A stretch of DNA of 64,000 nt from Marinobacter sediminum (GTDB taxonomy: Bacteria; Pseudomonadota; Gammaproteobacteria; Pseudomonadales; Oleiphilaceae). The notes beneath the pieces were generated by a model. That model did no database searches, was not told where the DNA came from, and saw only the letters and a program-made list of their open reading frames with translations. Shown here in pieces: positions 8,787-18,031 of this stretch (its first letter is position 1; each line of letters opens with the position of its first letter). The stretch is taken from assembly GCF_023657445.1 (NCBI RefSeq), contig NZ_JAGTWY010000001.1, positions 3,798,885 through 3,862,884 on the forward strand. The letters run 5' to 3'. The translations under genes were made by a program, and so were the position numbers.

Positions 8787-11081
8787 TCAGGCCCGTTTAC
8801 GTTGTCGTTCCGGACGCCAGACTTTGACAGTAACGGCCTGACCATTCAATACGGAGGTGCCCACCAGCGGATCAATCTGTTCGTCGCTGAGAACATCATT
8901 GATGCTGGCTCCGGAATGAGCCGCAGCAACCGATTGCCCGGTTCCCTGACGGTTATGTCCCCAGCCGTGAGGTACTGAAACGACACCTGGCATCAGGTCT
9001 TCGGTAATCTCCACCGGCAGTACGATTTTCCGGTCCTGGGCGCTGATCTCGGCGGAGTCGCCGGCCTGCAAGCCGAGCCTGCTGGCATCCCGGGGGTGAA
9101 TCATCAATGTGCACCGGTCCTTGCCTTTGACCAGGCGCCGGCTGTTGTGCATCCAGGAATTGTTGCTGCGAACATGCCGGCGGCCGATGAGAAGCAGATC
9201 ATCTTGCACCGGTTGGTCAAGCTGATCATGCAGGCGTTTCAAATCCTGCAGATACCGCCGGGGCGCAAGGTTGATCCTGCCATCCCGGGTGAACAGGCGT
9301 TCCGGCAGTGACGGTTGCAGGGGACCAAGATCCACACCATTGGGGTTATCCCGCAGAGCGGACAGGGACAGACCTTTCGGAAGCTGCTGCCAACGCCGGT
9401 TCAGTGGGCTCAGTTTTGCCATACCCCTTAATGGATGACGCTCGGGCAGAATATCCATAACCAGGTCGATGGCTGGCTGGGTCAGTCCCCGAATACGGCC
9501 AACGTCGGTGCCGTAAGGACCTGTTCTGAGCAGCAGGTCCAGTATCGGGTCAGGTCCGATCTGTTTGAAGGTCCGCCAGCCAAGCTCGGAACGGATAGGT
9601 AAGTGGCCCCCGTTGCGTTGTTTTTCCAACCTGTGGGCCAGTTCCAGCAGTATTTGCCAGTCATGACGACTGTCCGGCCCGGCATCGAAAAGCGCGTCGC
9701 TGTATTTGGCAAAGTTGCGCACGGCGGCCATGCTGAAAATCAGGTCGTAGTGACTGCGCTCAAGCGCTGCAGTTGGCGGTAGTATCACGTCTGCGTGACA
9801 GGTGGTTTCGTTAAGGTAATAGTCCACGGACACCATGAAATCGAGGCCGCTAAAGGCCTGTTCAAGACGTTGCCCATTGGGGCTGGAGAGCACCGGGTTT
9901 CCTGCTACGGTCACGAAGGCGCGGATCTGTCCTTCCCCCGGAGTCAGGATTTCATCGGCCATGGTGCTGGCCGGGTATTCTCCGCCGAACTCCGGCAAGC
10001 CTTTCACGCGGCTGTGGCGCTTGCCGAAATGGCCTTTCTGGCCAGACATGGCGCCCAAGGCAACCAGGTCAATGGCGGGCTGGGTGAACAGCAGTCCGCC
10101 AGGTGTATCCAGTTTTCCGGTAAGGATATTCAGGCAGTAAGCCAACCAGGTTGCGATGCCACCATACGCCTGGGTGCTGGTGCCCATTCGTGTATACAGG
10201 GCGGCCTTTGGGGTATTTGCCAGCGTGCGGGCGAGTGCGCGGGTGTCTTCAGCTGGCACTCCGGTGTGTTTGCTGACAGCCTCTGGAGCGAAGCTCAGAG
10301 AGGCCAGTCGTAAGAGGTCCACATCTTTCGCCAGATGTTCGGCGGGGCCGAGGTCAACCAGCTCCTCGTCGAAAAGGGTGTGCACCATGGCCATCAGCAG
10401 GAAGGCATCGGTGCCAGGCCGGATAAAATGAAATTCATCGGCCAGCTTGCCTGTTTCCGTGCGGCGCGGATCCACCACAACCAGCTTTCCCCCTCGGTTT
10501 TTCAGGCTTTTGATGCGGCCACGGAAATCGGGGACCGTCATCAGGCTGCCGTTGGACGCCATGGGGTTGGCGCCAATACAGATAAAGAGGTCGGTGTTGT
10601 CAATGTCCGGTATCGGAAACAGGATCTGGTGTCCGAACATCTCAAGACTCGCCAGCATATGCGGCAATTGGTCGTTTGAGGTTGCTGAGAACCGGTTTTG
10701 GCTGCCAAGGGCTCTCAGGAACGGCATGGTTGCAACCAGGGAGCCGTGGTTATGGACGTTGGGGTTGCCCAGATAGACCCCGACACTGTTACGGCCGAAT
10801 TCCTTGCGGGTCTGGTGCAGTTTCTGGGCCACGAGTTCAAACGCCTCGTCCCACTCCATCTCCTGCCACCCCTTCTCCGTTCGGCGAACGGGTTTCCGGA
10901 GTCGCTCCGGATCCTCGTGGAGATCCTGCAGTGCCACCGCCTTCGGACAGATATGCCCTCGGCTTAAGGGGTCATCCTCGTCACCCTTGATGGACGCGAT
11001 GTGTCCGTCTTTCACCTCTATTGCCACGCCACACATGGCTTCACAGAGGTGGCAGGTGCGGTAATGGATGCCGTTTTCCAT
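8787..11081 (-). CDS. Molybdopterin oxidoreductase of the DMSO reductase superfamily, substrate unknown
   Basis: A 764-residue Mo/W-bis-MGD enzyme. The N terminus carries a [4Fe-4S] motif (CHLCEAMCG, later CPK), followed by molybdopterin-binding segments (FICIGANPMASNG, VVVDPRRTETGKLAD, VDYYLNETTCHADVILPP) and a C-terminal dinucleotide-binding domain ending in PHGWGHN and the NDVLSDEQIDP segment. There is no Tat signal, so it is probably cytoplasmic. At the usual position of the metal-ligand residue the chain reads SATSNDQLPH, without Cys or Sec, so a classical formate dehydrogenase or nitrate reductase is unlikely. The frame is open to 11327, but the ATG at 11081, with GGGGGAT upstream and directly before the iron-sulfur motif, is the likely start. 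No electron-transfer subunit is adjacent. Confidence 0.85.
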   Translation of the reverse strand: MENGIHYRTCHLCEAMCGVAIEVKDGHIASIKGDEDDPLSRGHICPKAVALQDLHEDPERLRKPVRRTEKGWQEMEWDEAFELVAQKLHQTRKEFGRNSVGVYLGNPNVHNHGSLVATMPFLRALGSQNRFSATSNDQLPHMLASLEMFGHQILFPIPDIDNTDLFICIGANPMASNGSLMTVPDFRGRIKSLKNRGGKLVVVDPRRTETGKLADEFHFIRPGTDAFLLMAMVHTLFDEELVDLGPAEHLAKDVDLLRLASLSFAPEAVSKHTGVPAEDTRALARTLANTPKAALYTRMGTSTQAYGGIATWLAYCLNILTGKLDTPGGLLFTQPAIDLVALGAMSGQKGHFGKRHSRVKGLPEFGGEYPASTMADEILTPGEGQIRAFVTVAGNPVLSSPNGQRLEQAFSGLDFMVSVDYYLNETTCHADVILPPTAALERSHYDLIFSMAAVRNFAKYSDALFDAGPDSRHDWQILLELAHRLEKQRNGGHLPIRSELGWRTFKQIGPDPILDLLLRTGPYGTDVGRIRGLTQPAIDLVMDILPERHPLRGMAKLSPLNRRWQQLPKGLSLSALRDNPNGVDLGPLQPSLPERLFTRDGRINLAPRRYLQDLKRLHDQLDQPVQDDLLLIGRRHVRSNNSWMHNSRRLVKGKDRCTLMIHPRDASRLGLQAGDSAEISAQDRKIVLPVEITEDLMPGVVSVPHGWGHNRQGTGQSVAAAHSGASINDVLSDEQIDPLVGTSVLNGQAVTVKVWRPERQRKRA

Positions 11082-11189
11082 GGATGATCCCCCGGAGCGG
11101 TTTATTCTTGTGGGTTTGTCGGTTTCATTGTGCAACCAGATTAGCAGGAATGAAACGGGATGGGAAAAGTCATGACGGCCCTCGCAGGC

Positions 11190-11217
11190 AAAAAAGGCCA
11201 TTCCGATGGGCTGGCCT
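11190..11217 (-). terminator. Terminator-like hairpin upstream of the molybdopterin oxidoreductase
   Basis: Read on the minus strand, AGGCCA and TGGCCT (11212-11217 and 11195-11200) form a 6-bp stem with an 11-base loop followed by six U (A at 11190-11195). It lies 109 bases upstream of the chosen start, so it may end a short leader transcript or act as an attenuator. Short stem, moderate confidence. Confidence 0.4.
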
Positions 11218-11526
11218 GAAGCAGGATGGAGCTCTGCCGGGATCTCATTTACCCGGTTGTAATAAGTAGCAGGTACCTGGCGGTTGAACATGGAGAGCGG
11301 CTGGACCGTTGCCACGTCCATAGGCATGCCCCGTAAGTGGTGCCAAGGTTGCCCAAGCTGGCGGTGGTTGACATGGAAACGCCGGCGGATACTGCTGCAA
11401 CTGCCAGGGACATCCCCTGTGCTGCAAACCGGGATTGAAATACCCCGTCATTTCGTTGTTTTTATAATCGGGTCGTGATTCCGTCTAGAGAACATGACTG
11501 GTAGGTTTGATCGGCTTTAAGTGTAT
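11218..11526. other. Intergenic stretch, no gene supported
   Basis: Between the oxidoreductase and the PEP-CTERM gene. The oxidoreductase frame stays open here on the minus strand, but the extension has no recognisable domain and is interrupted at RNA level by the terminator-like hairpin. A TATAAT hexamer at 11462-11467 (plus strand) is a possible -10 element. Nothing else is convincing. Confidence 0.35.
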
Positions 11527-11655
11527 ATGGCTTGTCTCGTAGAGACTTTGGTTTTTTTGACAGGGGCCGGTGTCGGCAAAACCACACTGGTCTGTCGCTG
11601 GCAAGTTGGTCGTTATCTCGTGGGCAAGGCAGGTCGAAAGTATGTCATTTTGTAG
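11527..11655 (+). other. 42-codon open frame with a P-loop-like motif, possible gene remnant
   Basis: The frame ATG 11527 to TAG 11655 encodes LVFLTGAGVGKTTLVCRW in its middle, which resembles the start of a P-loop NTPase (GVGKTT). An in-frame TAA lies six bases before the ATG, and I see no ribosome-binding site. The remainder of an NTPase is absent. It is either chance or the decayed 5' part of a lost gene; it should not be treated as a working gene. Confidence 0.2.
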
Positions 11656-11671
11656 CGGAGTGTTGGCGCAC

Positions 11672-11700
11672 AAAAAAAGCTCCCCGGCGAGGGGAGCTTC
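11672..11700 (-). terminator. Rho-independent terminator of the PEP-CTERM gene
   Basis: AGCTCCCC (11678-11685) and GGGGAGCT (11691-11698) form an 8-bp stem with a GGCGA loop. Seven A at 11672-11678 provide the U tract on the minus strand. It lies 24 bases past the stop of the PEP-CTERM gene. Confidence 0.88.
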
Positions 11701-11723
11701 AGAAGTGTAAAATGAGCTGACAT

Positions 11724-12278
11724 TCACATGGGTTTCTGGAGCTTGCGCCTCATAGTGACCACACCCAATATACCGAGACCCAGCAGACCCAGTGTGCCAG
11801 GTTCTGGCACCGAAACGGACTTGCCAAATATGGCTACATGGGAAATTGCGCCACCGTCAGGATAAAAGCCTTGTAAGTCCAAAGCGTCTTTGCCATTCCA
11901 GTTACCCAGATCGAACAGATATTGTGGGTGCTGACTGCCATCTTTAACCACCAGATAACACTCCGGACAACTGATGTAGTCAGGCCCGTCCCAAGTAATG
12001 AGAGCATCGTTGGGGTCGCCACTAAAGGCTGTAGAATAGAAGGACTGGTAAGGGCCTTCCTCGGCAGCTGGATCGACCTCGGCTTTATACAACAAGCTCA
12101 GATCTGAAGTTCCGAAGAAGGCTGCTACATCATCCGCGTCCAAAGTGTTATTCGGAGGGCCTGGGTCATGTTCGAAGTCGGCATCTCCTGGTCCAAGCAG
12201 CACGGCACTTGCTGACAGAGACCAAAGCAGCATGACTGAAGTGAGGGAGGGTATCACGAATTTCATTAAGTTTTTCAT
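11724..12278 (-). CDS. PEP-CTERM sorting-domain exported protein
   Basis: A 184-residue exported protein of unknown function. It has a signal peptide (about residues 1-25, ending SASA), an acidic Asp-rich middle, a CPEC pair, and a C-terminal sorting tail: VPEPGTLGLLGLGILG, a hydrophobic helix, then the basic MRRKLQK. By family knowledge such tails are recognised and cleaved by an exosortase (EpsH type) linked to exopolysaccharide production. No exosortase is in this window, so the partner must be elsewhere. The frame extends to 12368, but the ATG at 12278 starts exactly at the signal peptide and has AAGGAA closely upstream; another ATG lies at 12266. The gene stands alone, is flanked by its own terminator, and looks AT-richer than its neighbours, which would fit acquisition by transfer. 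Confidence 0.85.
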   Translation of the reverse strand: MKNLMKFVIPSLTSVMLLWSLSASAVLLGPGDADFEHDPGPPNNTLDADDVAAFFGTSDLSLLYKAEVDPAAEEGPYQSFYSTAFSGDPNDALITWDGPDYISCPECYLVVKDGSQHPQYLFDLGNWNGKDALDLQGFYPDGGAISHVAIFGKSVSVPEPGTLGLLGLGILGVVTMRRKLQKPM

Positions 12279-12488
12279 TTCCTTGCCGTCCTCAGGGGTT
12301 CCCTGTTTAGTTTTATGGCTCGGTATCCGCTCCTTGCCTATTTGAAAGTTAAGCAGATGCCATGCCATGTACTATATAAGCAAGAAAAACAGGAGTCTGA
12401 GGAGTCTCAGAGTATTTGGTGGCTTGAGAAGTGTAAAACTTATTGACGCAGTGATTGGCTCGGCGGGCAAGTGTGAGTGTTTTAATAA

Positions 12489-12565
<77 letters not shown>

Positions 12566-12612
12566 GTGCAGCAAGTGCTGTTTTGAAAGGTGTTTCCGGA
12601 CATGGGAAACAA

Positions 12613-12650
12613 AGCGGGCGCCATTATACCGGTGAGGTGCGGCGCCCGCT
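12613..12650 (-). terminator. Hairpin between rpoD and tRNA-Ile2, terminator and/or tRNA promoter region
   Basis: AGCGGGCGCC and GGCGCCCGCT arms (12641-12650 and 12613-12622) enclose an 18-base loop and are followed on the minus strand by a T-rich TTTGTTT. The loop contains a perfect TATAAT on the minus strand (12628 down to 12623), placed to serve as the -10 of the tRNA gene, though no good -35 is seen. The two readings are not exclusive. Confidence 0.45.
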
Positions 12651-12664
12651 ACTGTTTGAGGGAA

Positions 12665-14512
12665 TTAACCCTGATTGCCCTGGTCGTCAATGAATCCGCG
12701 CAGGTGATCGGAGCGGGAAGGGTGGCGCAGTTTGCGCAGGGCCTTGGCTTCGATCTGACGGATCCGCTCCCGGGTGACGTCGAACTGCTTGCCGACTTCT
12801 TCCAGGGTGTGGTCGGTGTTCATCTCGATACCGAAGCGCATGCGCAGCACCTTGGACTCGCGGGCGGTCAGACCGGCCAGTACCAGGCGGGTGGATTCGC
12901 GCAGGCCTTCAGCGGTCGCAGTATCCACCGGCGAGAGCGCCTGGATATCTTCGATGAAGTCGCCGAGATGGCTGTCCTCGTCATCGCCGATCGGGGTTTC
13001 CATGGAAATCGGCTCTTTGGCGATCTTCAGGACCTTCCGAATCTTGTCCTCCGGCATTTCCATGCGCTCACCCAGCTCTTCCGGCGTAGGTTCGCGGCCC
13101 ATCTCCTGCAGCATCTGGCGGGAGATACGGTTGAGCTTGTTGATGGTTTCGATCATGTGTACCGGGATACGAATGGTACGGGCCTGGTCCGCAATAGAGC
13201 GGGTGATGGCCTGACGAATCCACCAGGTGGCGTAGGTTGAGAACTTGTAGCCGCGACGGTATTCAAATTTGTCTACCGCCTTCATGAGGCCGATATTGCC
13301 TTCCTGAATCAGGTCCAGGAACTGCAGTCCGCGGTTGGTGTACTTCTTGGCGATGGAAATAACCAGACGCAGGTTGGCTTCAACCATTTCCTTCTTGGCA
13401 CGACGGGCCTTGGCTTCGCCAATGGATACCCGACGGTTGATTTCCTTGATGTCGGCGACGTCCAGGTCCACGTCGTTCTGGACATTCTGGATACGCTTCT
13501 GAAGGCGAACGATTTCATCGAGGCGCTCAGCCATGGGGGCGCCGTAGGGCTTTTTGCTCTTGGTAATCTTTTCGGCCCAGTCCAGGTTGATTTCGTTGCC
13601 CGGGAACGACTTGATGAATTCCTTGCGTGGCATTTTGCAGTCACGGATGCAGATCCGCATGATGGCGCGCTCGTTCTCACGCACCAGATCATTGGTTGAG
13701 CGAACCACATTAACCAGCTCATCGAAGGCCTTGTTGGCCAGCTTGAACGGGGCAAAGACCTGGCCCAGTTCATTCAGCGCAACCTGGGTTTTCTTGTCAG
13801 AGCGGCCGTGTTTCTCCAGCGCCGCATTGGCGGCATCCAGCTTTTCTCTCAGAAGTTCGAACCGGAGCCGGGTTTCTTCGGGATCCGGGCCGTTGTCTGT
13901 TTCTTCCTCGTCTGAGTCGTCATCGTCGTCGGAGTCTGAGTCGGAGCTGTTTGCGCTTTCCGCAGGCGTTTCCTCGGGCATGAACGGCTCGGCGCCGTCC
14001 GGGTCCAGGAAGCCAGTAACGATGTCACTGATACGCCCTTCGTTCTCGATGATCCGGTCATAGGCCTGGGCCACGGTGCCGGCAGTGCCCGGGAAGTGAG
14101 CCACGGCGGCCATGACATCGCGGATACCTTCCTCGATGCGCTTGGCAATGACAATTTCGCCTTCGCGGGTCAGCAGTTCCACGGTGCCCATTTCGCGCAT
14201 GTACATGCGAACGGGATCCGTGGTTCGGCCTGCGTCAGACTCAACGGCTGCCAGCGCTGCGGCAGCTTCTGCGGCTGCGGCTTCGTCCGCGGTGGAGTCA
14301 CCGTCGGTCATCAGCAGTGTGTCGGCATCGGGTGCGACTTCAGATACCTGAATGCCCATGTCGTTGATCATGCGAATGATGTCTTCGACCTGATCCGGGT
14401 CGGCGATGTCTTCCGGCAGGTGATCGTTTACCTCGGCGTAAGTCAGGTAACCTTGTTCTTTGCCTCGTGCAATGAGGTCTTTCAAACGTGATTTCTGCGA
14501 ATTGCCTGACAT
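12665..14512 (-). CDS. rpoD: RNA polymerase primary sigma factor RpoD (sigma-70)
   Basis: The vegetative sigma factor directs RNA polymerase to housekeeping promoters. The 615 residues show region 1.1 ([18 protein letters not shown]), region 1.2 ([11 protein letters not shown]), the non-conserved region with a very acidic Ser/Asp/Glu tract near residues 190-215, regions 2.1-2.4 ([20 protein letters not shown], then [17 protein letters not shown]), region 3 and region 4.2 ([20 protein letters not shown]). A GTG six bases upstream (14518) could be read as the start, but the ATG at 14512 has AGGG five bases before it and matches the Pseudomonas N terminus. It is the last gene of the rpsU-dnaG-rpoD macromolecular-synthesis operon. 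Confidence 0.97.
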   Translation of the reverse strand: MSGNSQKSRLKDLIARGKEQGYLTYAEVNDHLPEDIADPDQVEDIIRMINDMGIQVSEVAPDADTLLMTDGDSTADEAAAAEAAAALAAVESDAGRTTDPVRMYMREMGTVELLTREGEIVIAKRIEEGIRDVMAAVAHFPGTAGTVAQAYDRIIENEGRISDIVTGFLDPDGAEPFMPEETPAESANSSDSDSDDDDDSDEEETDNGPDPEETRLRFELLREKLDAANAALEKHGRSDKKTQVALNELGQVFAPFKLANKAFDELVNVVRSTNDLVRENERAIMRICIRDCKMPRKEFIKSFPGNEINLDWAEKITKSKKPYGAPMAERLDEIVRLQKRIQNVQNDVDLDVADIKEINRRVSIGEAKARRAKKEMVEANLRLVISIAKKYTNRGLQFLDLIQEGNIGLMKAVDKFEYRRGYKFSTYATWWIRQAITRSIADQARTIRIPVHMIETINKLNRISRQMLQEMGREPTPEELGERMEMPEDKIRKVLKIAKEPISMETPIGDDEDSHLGDFIEDIQALSPVDTATAEGLRESTRLVLAGLTARESKVLRMRFGIEMNTDHTLEEVGKQFDVTRERIRQIEAKALRKLRHPSRSDHLRGFIDDQGNQG

Positions 14513-14631
14513 AGACACCCTGTGAACTCGCTTCTAGAAGGAAAAAAGTTAAACAGCCATTATAGCTGTCGCTCTGTTGCTCTGCCACCGAATGGTTAGA
14601 TGGTGATCAGTGCGTCAAGTTTCAAGTGCTG

Positions 14632-16359
14632 TTAGTCCTGGGTTCCACTACTCAGGGCTTTCAGCTCCTTACGTTCCTCGGTCGTGAGGTTCGAAAGGTT
14701 GCGTAACAGTGCGGCCAGCCGTTGCTGCCGCGATGCCTCTTCGTTCGGGCTTAACAGCTCCCGAGCGGCGGCCAGTGTACTTTCCCTTGCCGGAATGTGT
14801 TCTATACCGTCGAACAGATGGTAGAACCGCTCCCGGGCCTGGTTATCCAGTGCCAGTTTTCGCACCAGTGTTTTCCGATCCTGGACTTTCTGCTCCAAAA
14901 TCCAGCCGGCGAAGTTTCCGGCCTGGCCGAACTGCCGTGAGCTTCCCGCGAGCTCGGCCACTTCCGTGGCCAGGTCCGGGGCCTCCAGCAGGGCCAGGCA
15001 TAAAATGCTGTCCTTGCTCAGCTTTACATCAATGCGCTCTTCATTGACGCGGTCGCGGCGTTCACCATTCCATTTGCCCCGCTTTTGCTGATCGCGGTTC
15101 TGCCACTGGTTGCGACCACCGCACAAACGCAGCATTTCATGCCACATTGCATCCCGGAGCGTGCATCTGGGCATTTTGTTAAGCAGCGGCTCGACCCGTG
15201 CCCGCAGTTCGCCCCGGTTCTCCGGGAGTTGCAGGTCCAGGCCTTCGCTCTGCCGGTCAAACAGGTATCGCGAAAGCGGCGTGGCGCCTTCGATGCGTTT
15301 CTGGAAAGCCTCGGGGCCTTCCTTGCGCACCAGTGTGTCCGGGTCTTCGCCCTGTGGCAGCATCAGGAACTGCAGGTGCAGTCCGTCTGCCATCAGTTCG
15401 AGAGCATTATCCATGGCGCGATCAGCCGCCCTGAACCCGGCCTGATCACCATCAAAACAGAACACAATGTGTCGGACCTGTTTCAGCAGTGCAGTCAGGC
15501 TGTCCTGGTTCGTTGCCGTGCCCAGTGTTGCTACGGCGAAATGGATGCCATGCTGAGCCAGGGCAATGACGTCCATGTAGCCTTCGACAACGAGCAGCTT
15601 GTCCAGTTGTTTCAGTGCCTGCTTGGCTTCAAACAGGCCGTAAATCTCCCGGCTCTTGTGGAATACATCAGACTCCGGGGAGTTGATGTACTTCGCCTTG
15701 TCGTCGCCGAGCGTCCGTCCGCCAAAGGCGATGATCTTGCCCCGGCCGTTGCGGATCGGGAACATGACCCGGTTGCGAAACAGGTCTCTCGGGCGGCCGT
15801 ATTTGTCGGACACCGTGCCGGTTTCAATTAGCGGGCCTTTCAGGTCCTTGCTGGCGGCATCGAACAGTGCAGTCCCGGCAGGCGGCGCGTAGCCGATCTG
15901 GTACTGTTGGACGATGGCATCATCCAGCCCCCGTTGTTCCAGGTAATCCCGCGCATAGGCGCCTTGCTGGCTTTTGAGTGCCGACTGATAAAACCGGCTG
16001 GCAAAGTCCAGCGCGTCCGTCAGTGTGCGGGCTTGCTGAATTTCCTGTTTGGCGGCCTGGTCATAGGGCACTTCGAGCCCGGCCCGCTTCGCCAGGTCTT
16101 CAACGGCTTCGGTGAATCCAAGCCCCTCGAATTCCCGGATAAAGCTGATGGCGTCGCCATGGGCGCCACAGCCGAAGCAGTGATAAAAGCCCTTGTCCGG
16201 TCTGACATTGAAAGACGGTGTCTTCTCGTCATGAAACGGGCAGCAGGCCTTGTAGTTTGCACCGGCTTTCTTAAGCGTTATACGTGAACCGATCAACTCT
16301 GCCAGATCAACGCGATCAAGCAGGTCTTCAACAAAGCGTTGAGGGATCAGTCCGCTCAT
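14632..16359 (-). CDS. dnaG: DNA primase DnaG
   Basis: DnaG lays down RNA primers for lagging-strand synthesis, working with DnaB helicase. The 575 residues (E. coli 581) contain the CHC2 zinc-binding domain (CCPFHDEKTPSF, then HCFGCG), the RNA polymerase core and TOPRIM motifs (VVEGYMDVIALAQHG, later FCFDGDQAG), and a C-terminal helical DnaB-interaction domain from about residue 440. It is separated from rpsU by a strong hairpin and from rpoD by about 120 bases, the classical order. Full length, no anomaly. Confidence 0.97.
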   Translation of the reverse strand: MSGLIPQRFVEDLLDRVDLAELIGSRITLKKAGANYKACCPFHDEKTPSFNVRPDKGFYHCFGCGAHGDAISFIREFEGLGFTEAVEDLAKRAGLEVPYDQAAKQEIQQARTLTDALDFASRFYQSALKSQQGAYARDYLEQRGLDDAIVQQYQIGYAPPAGTALFDAASKDLKGPLIETGTVSDKYGRPRDLFRNRVMFPIRNGRGKIIAFGGRTLGDDKAKYINSPESDVFHKSREIYGLFEAKQALKQLDKLLVVEGYMDVIALAQHGIHFAVATLGTATNQDSLTALLKQVRHIVFCFDGDQAGFRAADRAMDNALELMADGLHLQFLMLPQGEDPDTLVRKEGPEAFQKRIEGATPLSRYLFDRQSEGLDLQLPENRGELRARVEPLLNKMPRCTLRDAMWHEMLRLCGGRNQWQNRDQQKRGKWNGERRDRVNEERIDVKLSKDSILCLALLEAPDLATEVAELAGSSRQFGQAGNFAGWILEQKVQDRKTLVRKLALDNQARERFYHLFDGIEHIPARESTLAAARELLSPNEEASRQQRLAALLRNLSNLTTEERKELKALSSGTQD

Positions 16360-16405
16360 GGAGACTCCAGATCAACCGGGGGTTTGTCAGAGTTCGGCCA
16401 TAGCC

Positions 16406-16443
16406 AAAAATGCCGCCGAAGCCAGGCCTCGGCGGCATTTTTT
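16406..16443 (-). terminator. Partial terminator between rpsU and dnaG
   Basis: TGCCGCCGA (16411-16419) pairs with TCGGCGGCA (16429-16437) around a 9-base loop; five A on the left form the U tract on the minus strand, and a T run follows on the right. It matches the position of the internal terminator that in E. coli makes rpsU much more abundant than dnaG and rpoD. Confidence 0.88.
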
Positions 16444-16514
16444 GAGTCGCTCTGTGCAGCCTGCGGCTGGACAGGCAATCAGTGCTTTGCAGTCAAGCGG
16501 CGTCAGTTGGAAAC

Positions 16515-16730
16515 TTAGTACAGACGCTCGAACTTGCGCTGTTCCCGCTGAAGCTTCTTGAGATGACGCTTAACGGCGGCGGCTGCTTTGCGCTTACGAA
16601 CAGCGGTCGGCTTCTCATAGTGCTCACGACGACGTACTTCTGAAAGTACACCTGCTTTTTCGCAGGAACGCTTGAAGCGACGCAGTGCTACGTCAAACGG
16701 TTCATTCTCTTTCACTTTAACAGCTGGCAT
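16515..16730 (-). CDS. rpsU: 30S ribosomal protein bS21
   Basis: A 71-residue basic protein with the full bS21 sequence: [20 protein letters not shown] at the N terminus, the [10 protein letters not shown] segment and a Lys/Arg-rich C-terminal tail ending ERLY. bS21 binds the 30S platform near the anti-Shine-Dalgarno helix. First gene of the rpsU-dnaG-rpoD operon and divergent from tsaD across a 236-base region that should hold both promoters. Confidence 0.98.
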   Translation of the reverse strand: MPAVKVKENEPFDVALRRFKRSCEKAGVLSEVRRREHYEKPTAVRKRKAAAAVKRHLKKLQREQRKFERLY

Positions 16731-16966
16731 TCGAAAATCACCTACCTGATAGATTCGGTTTCAATTTTGTCCGCCTGGCGAGGCCAGACCGGTTCGATCC
16801 CTGGTCAGATTGGCTAAAACTCGACCAGTGCATATTTTAGGGCGGCAATGATAGCGCCTGCGTTATGGCGAGGTCAATGTTTGTTCGATGAATCTGACAG
16901 GCTGTTTCGGGTTTCTGCTAAAATGCCGGGCTCTCATTTCAAGTGAACCAATGTGGTCCGGATATT

Positions 16967-18022
16967 ATGCTGATTCTCGGTATTGAAACGTCCTGCGATG
17001 AAACTGGCGTGGCGCTGTTTGATAGCAGGCTCGGCCTGCTCGCTCACGCGCTGTTCAGCCAGATCGATATGCATGCGGACTATGGCGGCGTAGTGCCGGA
17101 ACTGGCGTCCCGGGACCATGTTCGGAAACTCCTGCCTCTGTGTGACCAGGTGCTGGCGGAGGCTGGCAAGACCCGCCAGGATATTGAGGGCATTGCCTAC
17201 ACGGCCGGCCCGGGGCTCGTTGGCGCCCTGATGGTCGGTGGTTCAGTGGCGCATGCATTGGCGTTTGCGCTGGGTGTGCCAGTGCTGGGTGTTCACCACA
17301 TGGAGGGGCACCTTTTAGCCCCGATGCTGGAGGACAATCCACCCGACTTCCCGTTCGTGGCATTGCTGGTTTCCGGCGGCCACACGCAGCTGGTCCGGGT
17401 AGACGGCATTGGTGAGTATGAAATGCTCGGCGAATCCGTGGATGATGCCGCAGGCGAGGCTTTCGACAAAACCGCCAAGATGCTGGGGCTCGATTACCCG
17501 GGTGGTCCCCGGGTTGCCGCTCTGGCAGAGATGGGCACGGCCGGGCGCTACCGGTTTCCCCGGCCTATGACCGACCGTCCCGGTCTTGATTTCAGTTTTA
17601 GTGGCCTGAAGACCTTTACCCTGAACACGGTGAATGCTGCCCGGGAGGCCGGTGACCTGAACGACCAGACCCGTGCCGATATCGCGCTGGCGTTTGAATC
17701 CGCGGTTGTCGATACGCTCACCATCAAGTGCCGTCGCGCGCTTGAGCAGACTGGCTGCAAGCGCCTCGTAATTGCAGGCGGTGTCAGCGCCAACAAGCGG
17801 CTGCGGGCCGGGTTGGAAAAAATGGCGGAAAAGTTGAAGGCACTCGTGTTCTACGCCCGGCCGGAGTTTTGCACAGATAACGGCGCCATGATCGCTTATG
17901 CCGGTGCACAGCGCCTTCAGGCCGGACAGCAGGATGGTGAGCGTATTGTCGCGGTACCCCGCTGGCCGATGAATACCCTCCCGGCGATCAGCGAATCAAG
18001 ACCCGCCGGACTGGTGGAGTGA
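16967..18022 (+). CDS. tsaD: tRNA N6-adenosine threonylcarbamoyltransferase TsaD
   Basis: TsaD, with TsaB and TsaE, transfers the threonylcarbamoyl group to A37 of ANN-decoding tRNAs (t6A). The 351-residue protein has the ASKHA/Kae1 fold: [15 protein letters not shown] at the N terminus, the metal-binding HMEGH (His111 and His115, the same numbers as in E. coli), SGGHTQL, and a C-terminal [17 protein letters not shown] at 16943 is in frame but would add eight residues before the conserved MLILGIETS start, so the ATG at 16967 is chosen. It sits divergent from rpsU, the usual place in gammaproteobacteria, and ends 9 bases from the convergent plsY. Confidence 0.97.
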   Translation: MLILGIETSCDETGVALFDSRLGLLAHALFSQIDMHADYGGVVPELASRDHVRKLLPLCDQVLAEAGKTRQDIEGIAYTAGPGLVGALMVGGSVAHALAFALGVPVLGVHHMEGHLLAPMLEDNPPDFPFVALLVSGGHTQLVRVDGIGEYEMLGESVDDAAGEAFDKTAKMLGLDYPGGPRVAALAEMGTAGRYRFPRPMTDRPGLDFSFSGLKTFTLNTVNAAREAGDLNDQTRADIALAFESAVVDTLTIKCRRALEQTGCKRLVIAGGVSANKRLRAGLEKMAEKLKALVFYARPEFCTDNGAMIAYAGAQRLQAGQQDGERIVAVPRWPMNTLPAISESRPAGLVE

Positions 18023-18031
18023 AGCGGGTGC

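Noticed and set aside
11082..11327. 82-codon N-terminal extension of the molybdopterin oxidoreductase
   Set aside because: No signal peptide or domain; the conserved protein starts at 11081 with a ribosome-binding site, and a terminator-like hairpin lies within the extension.
15085..15831. A 248-codon plus-strand frame opposite dnaG
   Set aside because: It is the complement of conserved primase sequence and has no ribosome-binding site or family match.
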